Source of the DNA: Echria macrotheca
Lineage: Eukaryota > Ascomycota > Sordariomycetes > Sordariales > Schizotheciaceae
Assembly (NCBI GenBank): GCA_030411725.1
Contig: MU839836.1
Coordinates: forward strand, 434,001-498,000
DNA length: 64,000 nucleotides
Reading direction: 5' to 3'
In this document: positions 45,222-55,424 of the stretch, piece by piece
How positions within the stretch are numbered: the stretch's first letter is position 1
Layout of the letters: every line of letters begins with the position of its first letter
Notes under the pieces: model-generated
Told to the model about the DNA's origin: nothing
The model's database searches: none
What the model saw: only the letters and a program-made list of their open reading frames with translations
Program-made: the position numbers and the translations under genes

Positions 45222-46381
45222 GCCACCCCGTTTCTCGCGAAGAGACTCATTACCGTGACAAAAAAAACCAGGTTAACCCCCAGGGAAAAACTCGGTAGCA
45301 CTGGGCCGTCTTTCCCGTCCCCAGTCCCAACTTCCCGGATAGGCAATCCACGGAACCTTGAGCGTGACAGAACAGCTTGGCGCCGACAAGCATGACGATG
45401 CTCAATGCTACCTATACCCGGATCCGCACCCCACAACCAACAAGCCCATGGGGAAACCGGGTGCGGGCGTGTCGTGTCCATCTCGGCCGGCCCGCACCCC
45501 CCTCGCCGGAGCCGCACGCCGCGCGCCCGTCCGGGGATAGCGCGCCGCTTGGCGGCTACCTCGCCTCGGGTTCTGGTCTCTAGAGCGTTGGAGTCTCGGG
45601 ACGGCGCCCGGTACGACTCGAGAAATCGTGGGGATTGATTACTCTAAGGCGAAGCGGGTGCGACTGCGGGGGGTTGTCTCTGGATTTTTCTATCAGATGA
45701 CGGGTTTGGTCTGGGTGTAACCTTGTTTCTCTTGGGATGTGTTGCCCAGACGGAGAAACTTGGCCATACCTTTTTGTTGGAGTTTGTCCGTGCAGATGGA
45801 CTGCGGGTATTCGGTTGGTCTCGGATACAAAGATCGTCGGGTGGTATTCCGAAGCGACGGGATGATGTGTAGAAATGTGTTCTATATTTACTCTGCCTGG
45901 TTATGATGACATTGCAGGCGCATACGTCTTGTTTCAGACCCACGACTGTTGTTTGCCCGACATACAATCTCTCTGCCAAGATGCCTCAATCGGGCCGGTG
46001 ACTCTTGATGCAAGTGTCTGCTGTATATTAATGTGACTTGGCGTCCGCATGATATATGAAAGTGTCTGGCGGAATTGTCTTCCCTCTGGGTTCTTCGAGC
46101 GTGTCATGGTTGTAGACATTTGCCTCTCCGCTAGTTTGACTTTGGAGAAGACGAACAGAGTTCGAACAGTGGATGATTTGAACAAAATCGGCATCAAATT
46201 TTCACGCGTATTACAACCTTAGCTAAAATTGGCCATGAGAGGATGTGGCACTGGCCGGCATACTCTGCCGTGGATGTTTCAGCGCAGTCCGTTAAAGTTG
46301 TTGATACTGAAGCGATATCTAACTTACATACATAGGGATCTAGGTATGAACCAAGGATACAATCTATTCTGCGGAAACTAC
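45222..46381. other. AA9 promoter and intergenic DNA
   Basis: No gene supported. Contains a TACCTAGGTA palindrome at 46379-46388 at the right edge. Confidence 0.4.
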
Positions 46382-46612
46382 CTAGGTACTGAAGGCCAGT
46401 TCATCCCAAGTTTCCATCTTCCCTGATTCCTGTTTCCGATGAGTTTTCCGGTGCCTCTTCCGGTCATTGGCCCTCGTGAACTTCTTACCACACGTCTCGC
46501 AAGCGTGTCTTCTCACACCGTAATATGCATCTTTGTGAGCCTGGTAAATAGACTTCCGCGTGAACTCTTTACCGCATATTTCGCACTCACACGCTTCTAC
46601 ACTAAAAGACAT
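46382..46612 (-). pseudogene. Orphan C2H2 zinc-finger fragment
   Basis: A 76-aa frame with two C2H2-type units: CEICGKEFTRKS and CETCGKKFTRANDRKRH. These match, almost residue for residue, the last two fingers of the protein at 53244-54942 (CGICGDAFTRKS and CETCGKRFRRVNDRNRH). In the first unit the final His of the pair is Tyr (KDAYYG against IDLHYG), so that finger cannot bind zinc in the usual way. No upstream exon with the partner's N-terminal domains is visible. It is best read as a duplicated 3' fragment or decayed paralogue, but a small functional zinc-finger protein cannot be excluded. Confidence 0.6.
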
Positions 46613-46752
46613 GCAATCTCATTGTAGTTGCCTACATGTCTCTTTTGGCCAACTAAAACGTCTCCAACCATTTTACCTATCGAGAAAGTCCTACCGAAGA
46701 AATCCCCAACGAATCCCCCTATCCCCCACCTCTCACTCCCGCCCCCATCCTC

Positions 46753-47337
46753 TCAAGCAGGACCAGAAGCAGGACCAACGATACCCAGATACTCATCCAA
46801 ACTGACCACCTTGACATAAAAGTCCGGCCAAAGATACTTCTCATCCAGCTCGCGCGGCTGCGGATGCCGCGCCCACCCGTCCCCTTGCCAGTTAAAAACA
46901 CTCGCGAGCTCAAACACGCGGCGGACGATTTCCCCCCCAGTCTTTGCAACAATAGTAACCTCGTAGATGCGCCCGCCGGGGTTCTTGTGCAGGTCTCTTA
47001 CGAGCCCAGAAGGGTGCAGCACGACGGCGTGCAGCGCGTCCGAGTTGCGGATGCGCAGTTTTGTCGGCGCGCGCCTGTCGAGGTTGTCGGCGTCGTCGGG
47101 GTCGCTGTCGAGGCGGATGTTGGAGTAGGCGATGGCCGGGTGCATCTCTTCCAGCGGGAGGGAGGGTGGCCAGTCCATTTTTATGTAGGCGTCTATTATC
47201 CTGATCAGCTGGGGCGCGATTCTTTGGAACCGCTCGGCGGCTTGGAGTTGGAGTCTGGGCGTGCTGGGGTGTCGCTGGCCGCTGCGGCGGTAGTGCTCTG
47301 TCAGTGCCTCTTCTACTGTTTCTTCTGTCTTCTTCAT
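46753..47337 (-). CDS. Hypothetical protein, 194 aa
   Basis: Single open frame, no introns. I do not recognise the family. The composition is that of a folded soluble protein: an N-terminal charged helix (EETVEEALTEHYRRSG), an aromatic middle (MDWPPSLPLEEMHPAIAY), then KLRIRNSDALHAVVLHPSG and GRIYEVTIVAKTGGEIVRR, which read as beta-strands. It has no signal peptide or membrane helix. It lies beside the zinc-finger fragment and the 70-aa membrane protein on the same strand. The start is the first ATG of the frame. I am fairly sure it is coding because of the ordered amino-acid pattern. Confidence 0.6.
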   Translation of the reverse strand: MKKTEETVEEALTEHYRRSGQRHPSTPRLQLQAAERFQRIAPQLIRIIDAYIKMDWPPSLPLEEMHPAIAYSNIRLDSDPDDADNLDRRAPTKLRIRNSDALHAVVLHPSGLVRDLHKNPGGRIYEVTIVAKTGGEIVRRVFELASVFNWQGDGWARHPQPRELDEKYLWPDFYVKVVSLDEYLGIVGPASGPA

Positions 47338-47710
47338 CGCGTATTGGACAATTTGGGTGTTTATGGTTTGAGTGGGTAAGACAATTTCGGTGGCGAGGGT
47401 ACCTATGGGTCGGTAGTTCGTGTTGAGTTAACCTTCTTGTCTACGGCAGCTCCGGAGAGGAGGGAGAAGGATGATTTATACACTCAGATGCCTCTCTTAA
47501 CCAGCTAAGTTTTCAACGCAATTGAGTCACTTTCCGCGGTGAGTGTGAAGGCCTCCTGTATCATGTCCTACTCATAAATGAGTCAATTTGTGATTATTTC
47601 TCCCCTGAACTATCGGGTTCCTTCTCACGAGTGGGTATTACTCTAGAACCTGCCTGGGGGTTTCCGAGCTGTTCTTCATACACCTCATTGAATACATAGC
47701 CAGAGAACCA

Positions 47711-48007
47711 TTACAAAGCGGGTCGCTTATGACCTCGACATTTATCAATCCAGTTTCCCCACTGTGCAGCCCAGGTAACCACATATTGTTCAAGCGACTT
47801 CCTCAGCTGCAAGTTTAAACGCCCCCATCGAGGGCCTGACTTTGGCGATTAACAGTTAGACTTTATGGAAAAGACCGAGCTTGGAGATACCTTGCTGACT
47901 GCTTCCCCTGGCGGCCTCATGCTTGTCTTCCACAAAAGAATAACAACCGGCATCATCATGGTAAGCAGGAGGGCGCATATCCCGATAATTGCTTCGTCGG
48001 AGAGCAT
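47711..48007 (-). CDS. Small single-pass membrane protein (70 aa)
   Basis: Two exons, 47891-48007 (39 codons) and 47711-47806 (31 codons plus stop), with an 84-nt intron (GTATCT..TTGCAG). The start is the first ATG of the frame (MLSDEAIIGICALLL); the frame upstream opens only with a GTG. A short acidic N-terminus leads into one hydrophobic helix at about 6-25, then a basic/amphipathic tail containing KLRKSLEQYVVTWAAQWGNW and ending HKRPAL. The junction joins ..EAVSK to LRKSLEQ.. in one uninterrupted amphipathic helix, which is the main support. Function unknown. It is too short for confident calling by coding statistics. Confidence 0.5.
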
Positions 48008-48618
48008 TGGGTTCGATATTCGCCTTGGGTGAGAGGAAGTACACGGAGACACAACGAATGGGTGGGATTTGGGCAGCGAGAAACGGCTCGATAGCGGATG
48101 TGACGCCGAGAAGGAAAAGATCTGAAGCTTGGGGAAATGGGCGCGATGGTGCTACAATTTGGGCACTGGAGAGGAATTATATAGCCTCCGCTTTGGGGGA
48201 TGGGAAGTGGCCGACTGCCAAAAGGGGAGATTCGGTCGGCCGCTTACACTGACCAGTGGAGACGATAGTGAGGCTCGACTTTGTTTTCGGTTTTTGAGAA
48301 GGCAGAGACAACTTCGACCGCTTGTGCTAGATTCGAGCCACTCAGCTGTTGCATATCCCCTTTTCGGATGTCGGGTCGGTCGTGGCGCTATCCCCTTTTT
48401 GGCAGTCGGCCACCATCAACTGTGCGTCCCTCCAAGGCGTTTAAGGCGGTCGCTGCCTGCCATCACTTTTTTTCTCTCTTCTCTTACTGACATTCCGAGT
48501 CGGAAATTTTCGTCGCTGTCGATAACGGAGTAATCGAGCACGATTGGCGTCAACGGAACCGTTTCACACTAAGTCCGCGATTTGTTTTCCTCGCATCGAC
48601 TCCTTCGCCCCCTTCCAT
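48008..48618. other. Divergent promoter region
   Basis: Separates the 70-aa membrane protein (minus) from the zinc-cluster-like gene (plus). No gene supported; a 134-codon frame at 48129 has no domain content. Confidence 0.4.
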
Positions 48619-50677
48619 ATGTTCTCGCTGGGAGGAAGCGCCGCACAGTTGCCCGAATGGGCTTCACAAGTTCGCGAGGAGAACCCTTCATTTGACTGGA
48701 TTCCTTGGGTGTCGGGACAGTATTGCGACGTGAGATTATCCACTTATACCTCTCTCAGATATGAGTTCTGACCATTGATGCTGACCGATCCAATAGCTTC
48801 CAAATGATTTCGATCTCTGTTCATTTGACTACAGTGAGCAGGGCTTTCAGTGAGACTCGGGCATTGTCGATCCTCTGGCGGTGGATAATAGCACAGTCGA
48901 TCTCGGTCTCCCTAGCATACAGGTTCCCCAACCGGCCTTGTTGTCCAACCCAGACCGCTGGACCACGCCCAGCGATAGCACCACCATACCTAGGCCCGCC
49001 AGCCCGAGCACAATCGATCCCAGTCTCCTTAGCATTCAAGTTCCTCAGCCGGCCTTGTTGTTCAGCCCAGACCGCGGGACTACGCCAAGCGATGACGCCG
49101 CCCGATCGAGGCCAGCGAGCCCGGTTACGCAGTCTCCACCAAGGCGGCAGCAGAAGAGGCCGCATTCGGAGGCTGCTACAGCGACCCAGATCCCAGGATA
49201 CCGGAAATTCAATGACTGGGTCCGGCCACAAAATAGTGGCGGCAACCTCCCCTTGACTGGTGAGGCGAAGGCGAAGATACGAGATGTTAAGGAGCGAGGG
49301 GCATGTTTGAGATGCCGCTCGCAGAAGAAATCGGTATGTCATCTCGCGTCTCTCCATTGGCATCTTGGAGTCATGGTCTGATGTTATCCTAGTGTGACTC
49401 CCTCGATCCCTGCAGCAACTGCCGCATTGCTCTGCTTGGCGTGATAAAAAGGAACGTGTCGGTCGGGAAGTGGCATTGGGAATCGTGCATTCGCCCAAGC
49501 CTAGTGGACAAAAACGTCTTCCGCTACTGTAAGTCGCCCATGGTGCTGATCTGGGAAAGGTATTCTGGGTAATCTGACGACGGAGCTCAACATAGTCTCT
49601 TCGGAACCCCTCCCAGCCCAACGCATCCCAGGTATCGAAAACAGCCGAAATGGCATGCTGCCGGCACACCTTTTAAGCCCATCCCCGGATCTACTCGATA
49701 TTCTAGACGGCATGCCCCTGGGCGACGGTATAACAACACCTAAGGAATACCTCGATAAGGCGCTGTACAGGTACATCCTTGAGCATGCGCTCACCCACGA
49801 CGCAGTAGAGGCGCGTTGCTTTGTGACGACGGTACCCTCCCCGCTGTATCTCTTCCTGGAAGCAAACACCGTCCTTATGTACGGCGGTATTATCCGCGAT
49901 CGACTCCAAGGCCGGCTCGACCGTATCAAAAGACTCCGTGCCAGCGCCTCTGCCGTTGTGTTCTCACAACTCGAGCGGCTATTAGGCCGCAACGAGATCT
50001 CGCGCATCAAGAAGGCCGGACCAACCTCGTGTGCGGATGTCATAACCGTACTGGGTCTGATTCTGGAAGCGGTCCTGGACTACGGAGACCAGCCTGCCGT
50101 GCCGCTGTCAGCACAGCCACAAGACCTCGGCGGACAGCGAGATACGACACGTGAGACCCTGGAGCAGCTGCTTTGTTTTTACATCTACGACCTGAGCACT
50201 GCAGCTTTCCCGTCCAGTGTGTCCTTCCTACACACGTTCGGAATGAAAGATGGCCGAGCCTTCATTGACTTCGATTTTTGGGATGAGTTTCTCCATGCTC
50301 GTTTGCAGCAGCTTCAGGGCCAAGCACAAGTGCTCAAGGTTACTGCGCCTCGACCTAAGCCTGACGATCCACTTGGCCACTGGCTTCAGATCCCGAAGCT
50401 GAGGAAGCCGAAGCCCCTAGCACCCTCCGATCCGAGGTTCATTAAAGTGGCAGAGGCTTTCCTCGCCTCGGGCCCGCACAGCACAGCCATGGCAATCCGC
50501 CATATGTACCTCCAGAGCCTTTGCGGTGCTTTGCCCTCGGAGTCAGAGATGCTTAGGGAGAGCTCGGCCCGAAAGCTTGGATTTCTGGACAAGCTAGATG
50601 GCCGCGTCGACGCCACGTTAGCTTTTCTGGAAGCCGAGCTCACCGGGTTCGAGAAGCAATTTCTCTGCGAAGAGTAG
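48619..50677 (+). CDS. Non-canonical zinc-cluster regulator-like protein
   Basis: Five exons, 48619-48729, 48797-48833, 48897-49333, 49393-49528 and 49596-50677, give 600 aa; all phases agree. An N-terminal MFSLGGSAAQLPEWASQ is followed by a Pro/Ser-rich region with two copies of a 39-residue unit (SIQVPQPALL..PASP). The Cys motif GACLRCRSQKKSCDSLDPCSNCR (Cys186, 189, 196, 202, 205) fits five positions of a zinc cluster, but the sixth Cys is only at 227, after WHWES. This stretched form occurs in a fungal group often found in variable genomic regions. The C-terminal 350 residues are helical, with no fungal_trans signature I recognise. It is probably nuclear and DNA-binding, though that is inferred from the Cys motif. 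Downstream lies the convergent HeLo-like gene. Confidence 0.75.
48907..49135 (+). repeat. Intragenic direct duplication, 117-bp period
   Basis: Two in-frame copies start at 48907 and 49024. Both encode SIQVPQPALL..PDR.TTPSD..RPASP. Many of the differences I see between the copies are at third codon positions. Confidence 0.8.
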
Positions 50678-50912
50678 GTATCGATGATTAACTTGGGTGT
50701 CATCATGGTGCTGAGAGCCTTTTCTCCCACACGCCACACCATACCTAACTACCTAGGCAGTTCGATCTATGGATCAGTTCTCACCAAATACGACAGATTG
50801 CATGTATTTTATTGTAGAAGCGTCATTTTCCCCGCAAAGAGACAGGTTATATGTACCTAGGTACCTATCTACCTAAACGAGACCAATGACAACCTCCAAG
50901 CCAACCATCGCT

Positions 50913-52746
50913 TCACTCCAGTCTTTCCATCGCACGAGCCATTTCCTCCAACTCGCACACGACATTCTCGTAAATAGCCGCCTGCAGGTCCTGCTTGTTG
51001 AGATCCGCTCCGAGGCCAAAGTCACAGTACAAGCACCGCATGGTAAGCTCGTCATATCTCGTCCCCAGCGGTGACGGCTTTTCCGCCGCCCTGCGCACCT
51101 GAACCACGTCGCCCGCATCCAGCTCTTCCCACCGTCCGATCTGGAGCAGAGCTACGCCCAAGCTGTGGAGCGTGACGTTGCGAATCCCACAGAACATCTC
51201 TGCTTCCGCTTCGTCGTCAGAAACCGCTGGCAGAGCGGCCTGCAACCCCAGACGCTCCGTCCTGGGGACCAGGCTGGCATCGATATGAAGGGTTGCCAGC
51301 GAGCTTGATAGCTCTGTATCGATATCGAAGTAGGAAAGATCGGAAAGACGCCAGTTCCGGCGCCACCACGGCGTCGAGTGATACTGCAAGACAGACTGCG
51401 CAATGCGAAATGCTAAGCGGAGCTGATCATGCACCGTAACTTCCATCTCCTTTGAAGGTTGGACAATAGACGCTAGGCTCGTTACGGCGTAGGAGTGAGT
51501 CTGAATGGCCGTGCTCTCCCGGTCCTGGGCGGCCATGAGTTGGTGGGTGAGATTGTCACTCGACACAAGGTAGCCAATGCAGCCTTCGCGTTTGGACTGG
51601 TGGAACGCTTTGCCCTGCTCAAAGACATGTTGGCACACGTCCTTGGCCTTGCAGAGGTCGTGGGTGAGGCTGTCGGTCTTTCCTGAGCACTCCGGCTGGG
51701 GCAGGCAACGTTCAGCTCGGGAAGACTGAGCCGGTGAATCCAAAAACCGCACCCTGCGAGCCTTTGCTGGGCGTGCGGACTCTCGCGAGGGCTCGGGAAC
51801 TGGCGGAGGAATGTCTTCAGCCCAAGATAGCTCCTCGGACTTGATTCGGAGAAACAACAGACTTCTGTGTTGACGGTCAGTTACGGAACCAATGCAAGAA
51901 GCAGGTGTGCATACTGTTGTTTGAGGCTTCCCGTCGTCGCCTCATACTCCAGAATCATCCTGAAATTGACGCAGTCATCGGAAGCATCCGGATCGAGAAA
52001 CAACTTGGCTCGGTGGGTTGAATGGGTGCCGTCTGAATTGAGACAGCGCCAGGTCCGGGAGAATGACTCTATGAAGGAGTTCGAGTGTTTGGCGATTAAT
52101 ATCAGCGTGCGAGGCATCGCTTTCCTCCGTTTAACTGCTAGGCCCTGTGGTCCAGGCCCAGCCAGATCCTTGGCGACTTTTCTGAGCCTTCGGAATTCGG
52201 CTACTGAGTCTCTCAGCAGCTCAATCCCTTCTTCGAGACTAGACTTGCTCAGCACCAGTCCAACAGCGTTTTGGGCTCGACGAGCAGTCTCTGACAGCTA
52301 AAAGCGAGGATGAGTGACAATCTCGATGGGGCTGGTCAATTGATTCACACCTTGCCACGCTTCCTGGACTCCTCCTCAAAGCATTCGAGCTTCGACTCAA
52401 GCTCCAAGAATTGGGCGTTGACCTGTCGACTCGTCTCCTGGACTTCGTCATACTTTTCCCCGAGGAAACTGCGAATCTGGCTGTCGACATCGGCCGAGGT
52501 CCAATCCTCGTGGTTGAAATCGTCCATCATCTCGCGCACCAGATCAGGGTCGATGCCCGCGTTCTGTAGCAGAATGTGGGACTCATCCTGGAATATGGAC
52601 GTCTGGTTCTTGAGGTGCTTGCGGAAGCGCGAGATCTCGCGGTCGTGATTCCGCAGCTGCTTGATTTTAGTCTTGAGTGCCCTGGAACCTTTGAGTGCCG
52701 CCACGCAAAGCGGCGCAATGCCTAAGGCGAGCGACACTGGATCCAT
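50913..52746 (-). CDS. HeLo-like protein with DUF7580-like C-terminal domain
   Basis: Three exons, 52351-52746, 51915-52297 and 50913-51864, give 576 aa. It begins MDPVSLALGIAPLCVAALKG, a hydrophobic first helix of the HeLo-like type that in HET-S-class proteins can insert into membranes, then a long helical segment rich in charged residues (about 20-260). The C-terminal part (from about 350) reads QLRLAFRIAQSVLQYHSTPWW.., VTLHSLGVALLQIG and RCLYCDFGLGADLNKQDLQ, the order seen in the fungal DUF7580/degenerate kinase-like family. No kinase Lys/Asp catalytic residues are visible. The second intron ends CAG-AAG, so one residue may be optional (576 or 575 aa). It shares a 497-bp divergent promoter with the C2H2 gene at 53244. 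A heterokaryon-incompatibility-like role is inference. Confidence 0.82.
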
Positions 52747-53243
52747 TGCGTGGTTTAACTGAAGTCTGGGAAGAAGGTGGGTTCGGACAGAGCCTTGTGG
52801 AGTTGGGGTTGTGATATTGAAGGCAGCTCAGGTGTGCACAGCCCCTTCCATGACCACCTCCGCTCGGTCACCTCCTTCCCGATCGCCAAAATCGCACGAT
52901 AATCGTGACGGGATCCAAGTCGCCGTTAACATGTGCTTCAATTGATCGTTCTGCTTTGTGTTTATTGGATTGGTTTCCTCTTAATTAGAGCTGGGGATAA
53001 TATCAGAGGCTTTAACTGAGCGAATTGATGAGTGTCTGGGAGGGAGTAGGAAGCTGAGCTCTCAGCTGGGATTCCACCAGTTTCTCTCGTGCTTTTACCC
53101 CGCTTTTCGGGTGATCTTTGATTTGTGCCCGCAGCCGCACATGACTTGCGCAGAGGCTTGTTCTGTTGTCTGTCGACAGCCTGCTCATCTCACGACCACC
53201 ATCCCCCACTGTCCCACCAGTTCTCATCGTGGAGCGGCCAGCG
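52747..53243. promoter_or_regulatory. Shared divergent promoter, HeLo-like and C2H2 genes
   Basis: The 497 bp between two opposite ATGs are the only upstream DNA for both genes, which suggests joint control. No specific operator can be named. Confidence 0.5.
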
Positions 53244-54942
53244 ATGGATGCCAAAATTGAGCAATGGCAAAGCCTTGTGCGTGATGAAGGGGAAGCATCG
53301 ACTTCAGGTCGAGATGGCCTCGCCTCTCGCCTGAGCAATGCGGCACTGGAACTCTACGCGCTGATCCTCAAACACGCCGGGAAGACGCTGTCCAAACCTC
53401 AGATTCGTCGACTTCAGCGCGACCGGGGATACTTTGTTCTTTGGTGCGATGGCTTTGAACTCTCCTCTGGCAACCTCGACGAGATTCTCGCAGACTCGAA
53501 ATGGCTTCGGCACTCGACCTACCGCTCGTTGGTGTCCATCTGTCGCTCTCTCGCCGAAAGTGAGTTCCGGTCCTGTTGGGTGCGAACGAATAAGCTGCTG
53601 ACTCCCTATAGGGCTAGCAGCCGTCACCATCTCTGCCTTGGATGACAAGTCTCGCGTTCTTCTTGAGGCAAGCGTGGCCCACGCAAAAGAGCAAATCGCT
53701 GTAGTCACCGAAATCATGCAGGATGAAGACGGCGACGACTCGGATTCTGACGCTGATTCAATCTCCGGCCTTGGACACGATGCTATTGACGACATTATTG
53801 AGGATCTCAAAACCGATGTCCGGTGCCTTGTCGACCTAGGACCGAGGTACGGAGAGCCCGTAAGGGATACAGCTGCTGAGGAGAAGGCTGCCGACCCCTC
53901 CCAGTATTCTGCCTGGAATCCTGGAGTCTACCTGGCTTCTCGAATCCGCGATCGCTACCCGGATGGCGATGACGCCCTTATAAAAGTTCTGGGCCAGACA
54001 AACTGGGACAGGGCGCTAAGATTGTACGAGAGAAAGGAGCAGAGCAAGCTTGAGAGCAACCAGTCACCTGTCGAAATCGATACAACCCACCGCACGGTTG
54101 TGGCATCGGAATTTCACGATTCGGGGCTCGGCACATCCATTTCCACGCCTAATTCATACGCCCAAACTGTCGTTTCTTACGCCGTCGCCAATACGAATGG
54201 GAGCCCTATCCGGATCCCGGAGCCTCCTCCTGCCGCCCTTGCGGGGAACCCCTTCCCCTGCAGTTTATGCGGCGCTAGGTGTTTCTTCCACAGGTTGACC
54301 TGGAAGCGAGGCTGGAAGTTAGTTGATTCCGTCCCTCTCTTCCTTCTCTTTTGCTAACATCTGGTACCTAGGAAACACGTGATGTCTGACCTCCAACCCT
54401 ATACTTGTCCCATTGCAACCTGCGATTGTGCCGTGACTCCGTTTCCGGATATACATGAATTGGCGGAGCATCTTGAAGTTGAGCATGATATTGCCGTTTC
54501 GTCGCGCGATATCACCTGTCCACTCTGTGTCGAACAACTCGGGAGTAACAAGATCCGCCATCTTGCACAGCACCTCGAAGAAATCTCACTTATCATCCTT
54601 CCCCCCAACGCCGAACTAGATGAAGAGCCGGGAGGGCCTGATTCGCAAACAGCGGATGGCCCGATAGGCAAATCAACAAATCAGCCGATTACGGAAAGTG
54701 CCGGTCGGAGTGGTCACGAGACGAAGTGGGAGTGCGGAATATGCGGTGACGCGTTCACACGGAAGTCTAATTACCAGGCTCACATCGATTTGCATTACGG
54801 CGAGAGAAAACACGCTTGCGAGACGTGTGGTAAGAGGTTCAGGAGGGTGAATGACCGGAACCGGCACCGAAGAATTCATCTCCCGAGACTCAGGGGAGAT
54901 ATAATCCGGGTTGAACCGAGTTCGATAACTCCCGAAGTGTGA
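53244..54942 (+). CDS. C2H2 zinc-finger protein with AcuF-type finger region
   Basis: Three exons, 53244-53559, 53612-54317 and 54372-54942, give 530 aa. The N-terminal about 110 residues are helical (RLSNAALELYALILKHAGK; IRRLQRDRGYFVLWCDGF). An acidic run (DEDGDDSDSDADS) and a conserved middle domain (ADPSQYSAWNPGVYLASRI..) follow. A Cys/His array starts at about 322: CSLCGARC, then CPIATCDC, HLEVEH, CPLC and HLAQHLEEISLIILP, the arrangement of the AcuF-type C2H2 region of fungal proteins. After a linker come two classical fingers at about 462-515 (CGICGDAF..H; CETCGKRF..H). The donor of intron 2 (GTTAGT) is weak, but it restores GWKKHVMSDL. Possible DNA/RNA-binding nuclear protein. The first ATG after the leader was used. 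Confidence 0.82.
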
Positions 54943-55424
54943 GGATCGATCACCGTTCCCTAGGCAGCTTCAAAAGTTCTCGATTCAGAAAGTTTTGGCG
55001 TCTGTTCAAACGGAGGCATCTTGCGGTTAGAAATATACGGCCTATTGGGACGAGAAACCTAGGTCGTCAATCAGGAATCGACTCGGCCGCGTGTATTTGG
55101 CCGAGCCGTTGTATTCTCGCACACTTCCGAACATGATATCACCAAGGCCAAGTGGTACGGTTTGCTGGGCACCGCGTTTCGCCTTACGGACAAGAGAAAT
55201 GTAAACATAATGAGCAAATGTCACGAACTTGATCAGCAGTGATTGTGCAAAATTCCATTACTTCTATTTGACCTCCATCCCAACGAAACACCACCATGCC
55301 ACGCAGTATAAAACGACCGTCCCAATCATGACCAACGTTATATCCCAGCCCATGCTATGCGCCCCATCATAATCGTACAAGAACCGATTCCTGTCGCCAA
55401 AAAAAAAAAAAAAAAAACACGAAC
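54943..55424. other. Convergent 3' flanks
   Basis: No gene supported. A poly-A run of about 18 nt lies at about 55400-55417, just past the small heat-shock gene on its 3' side. Confidence 0.45.
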
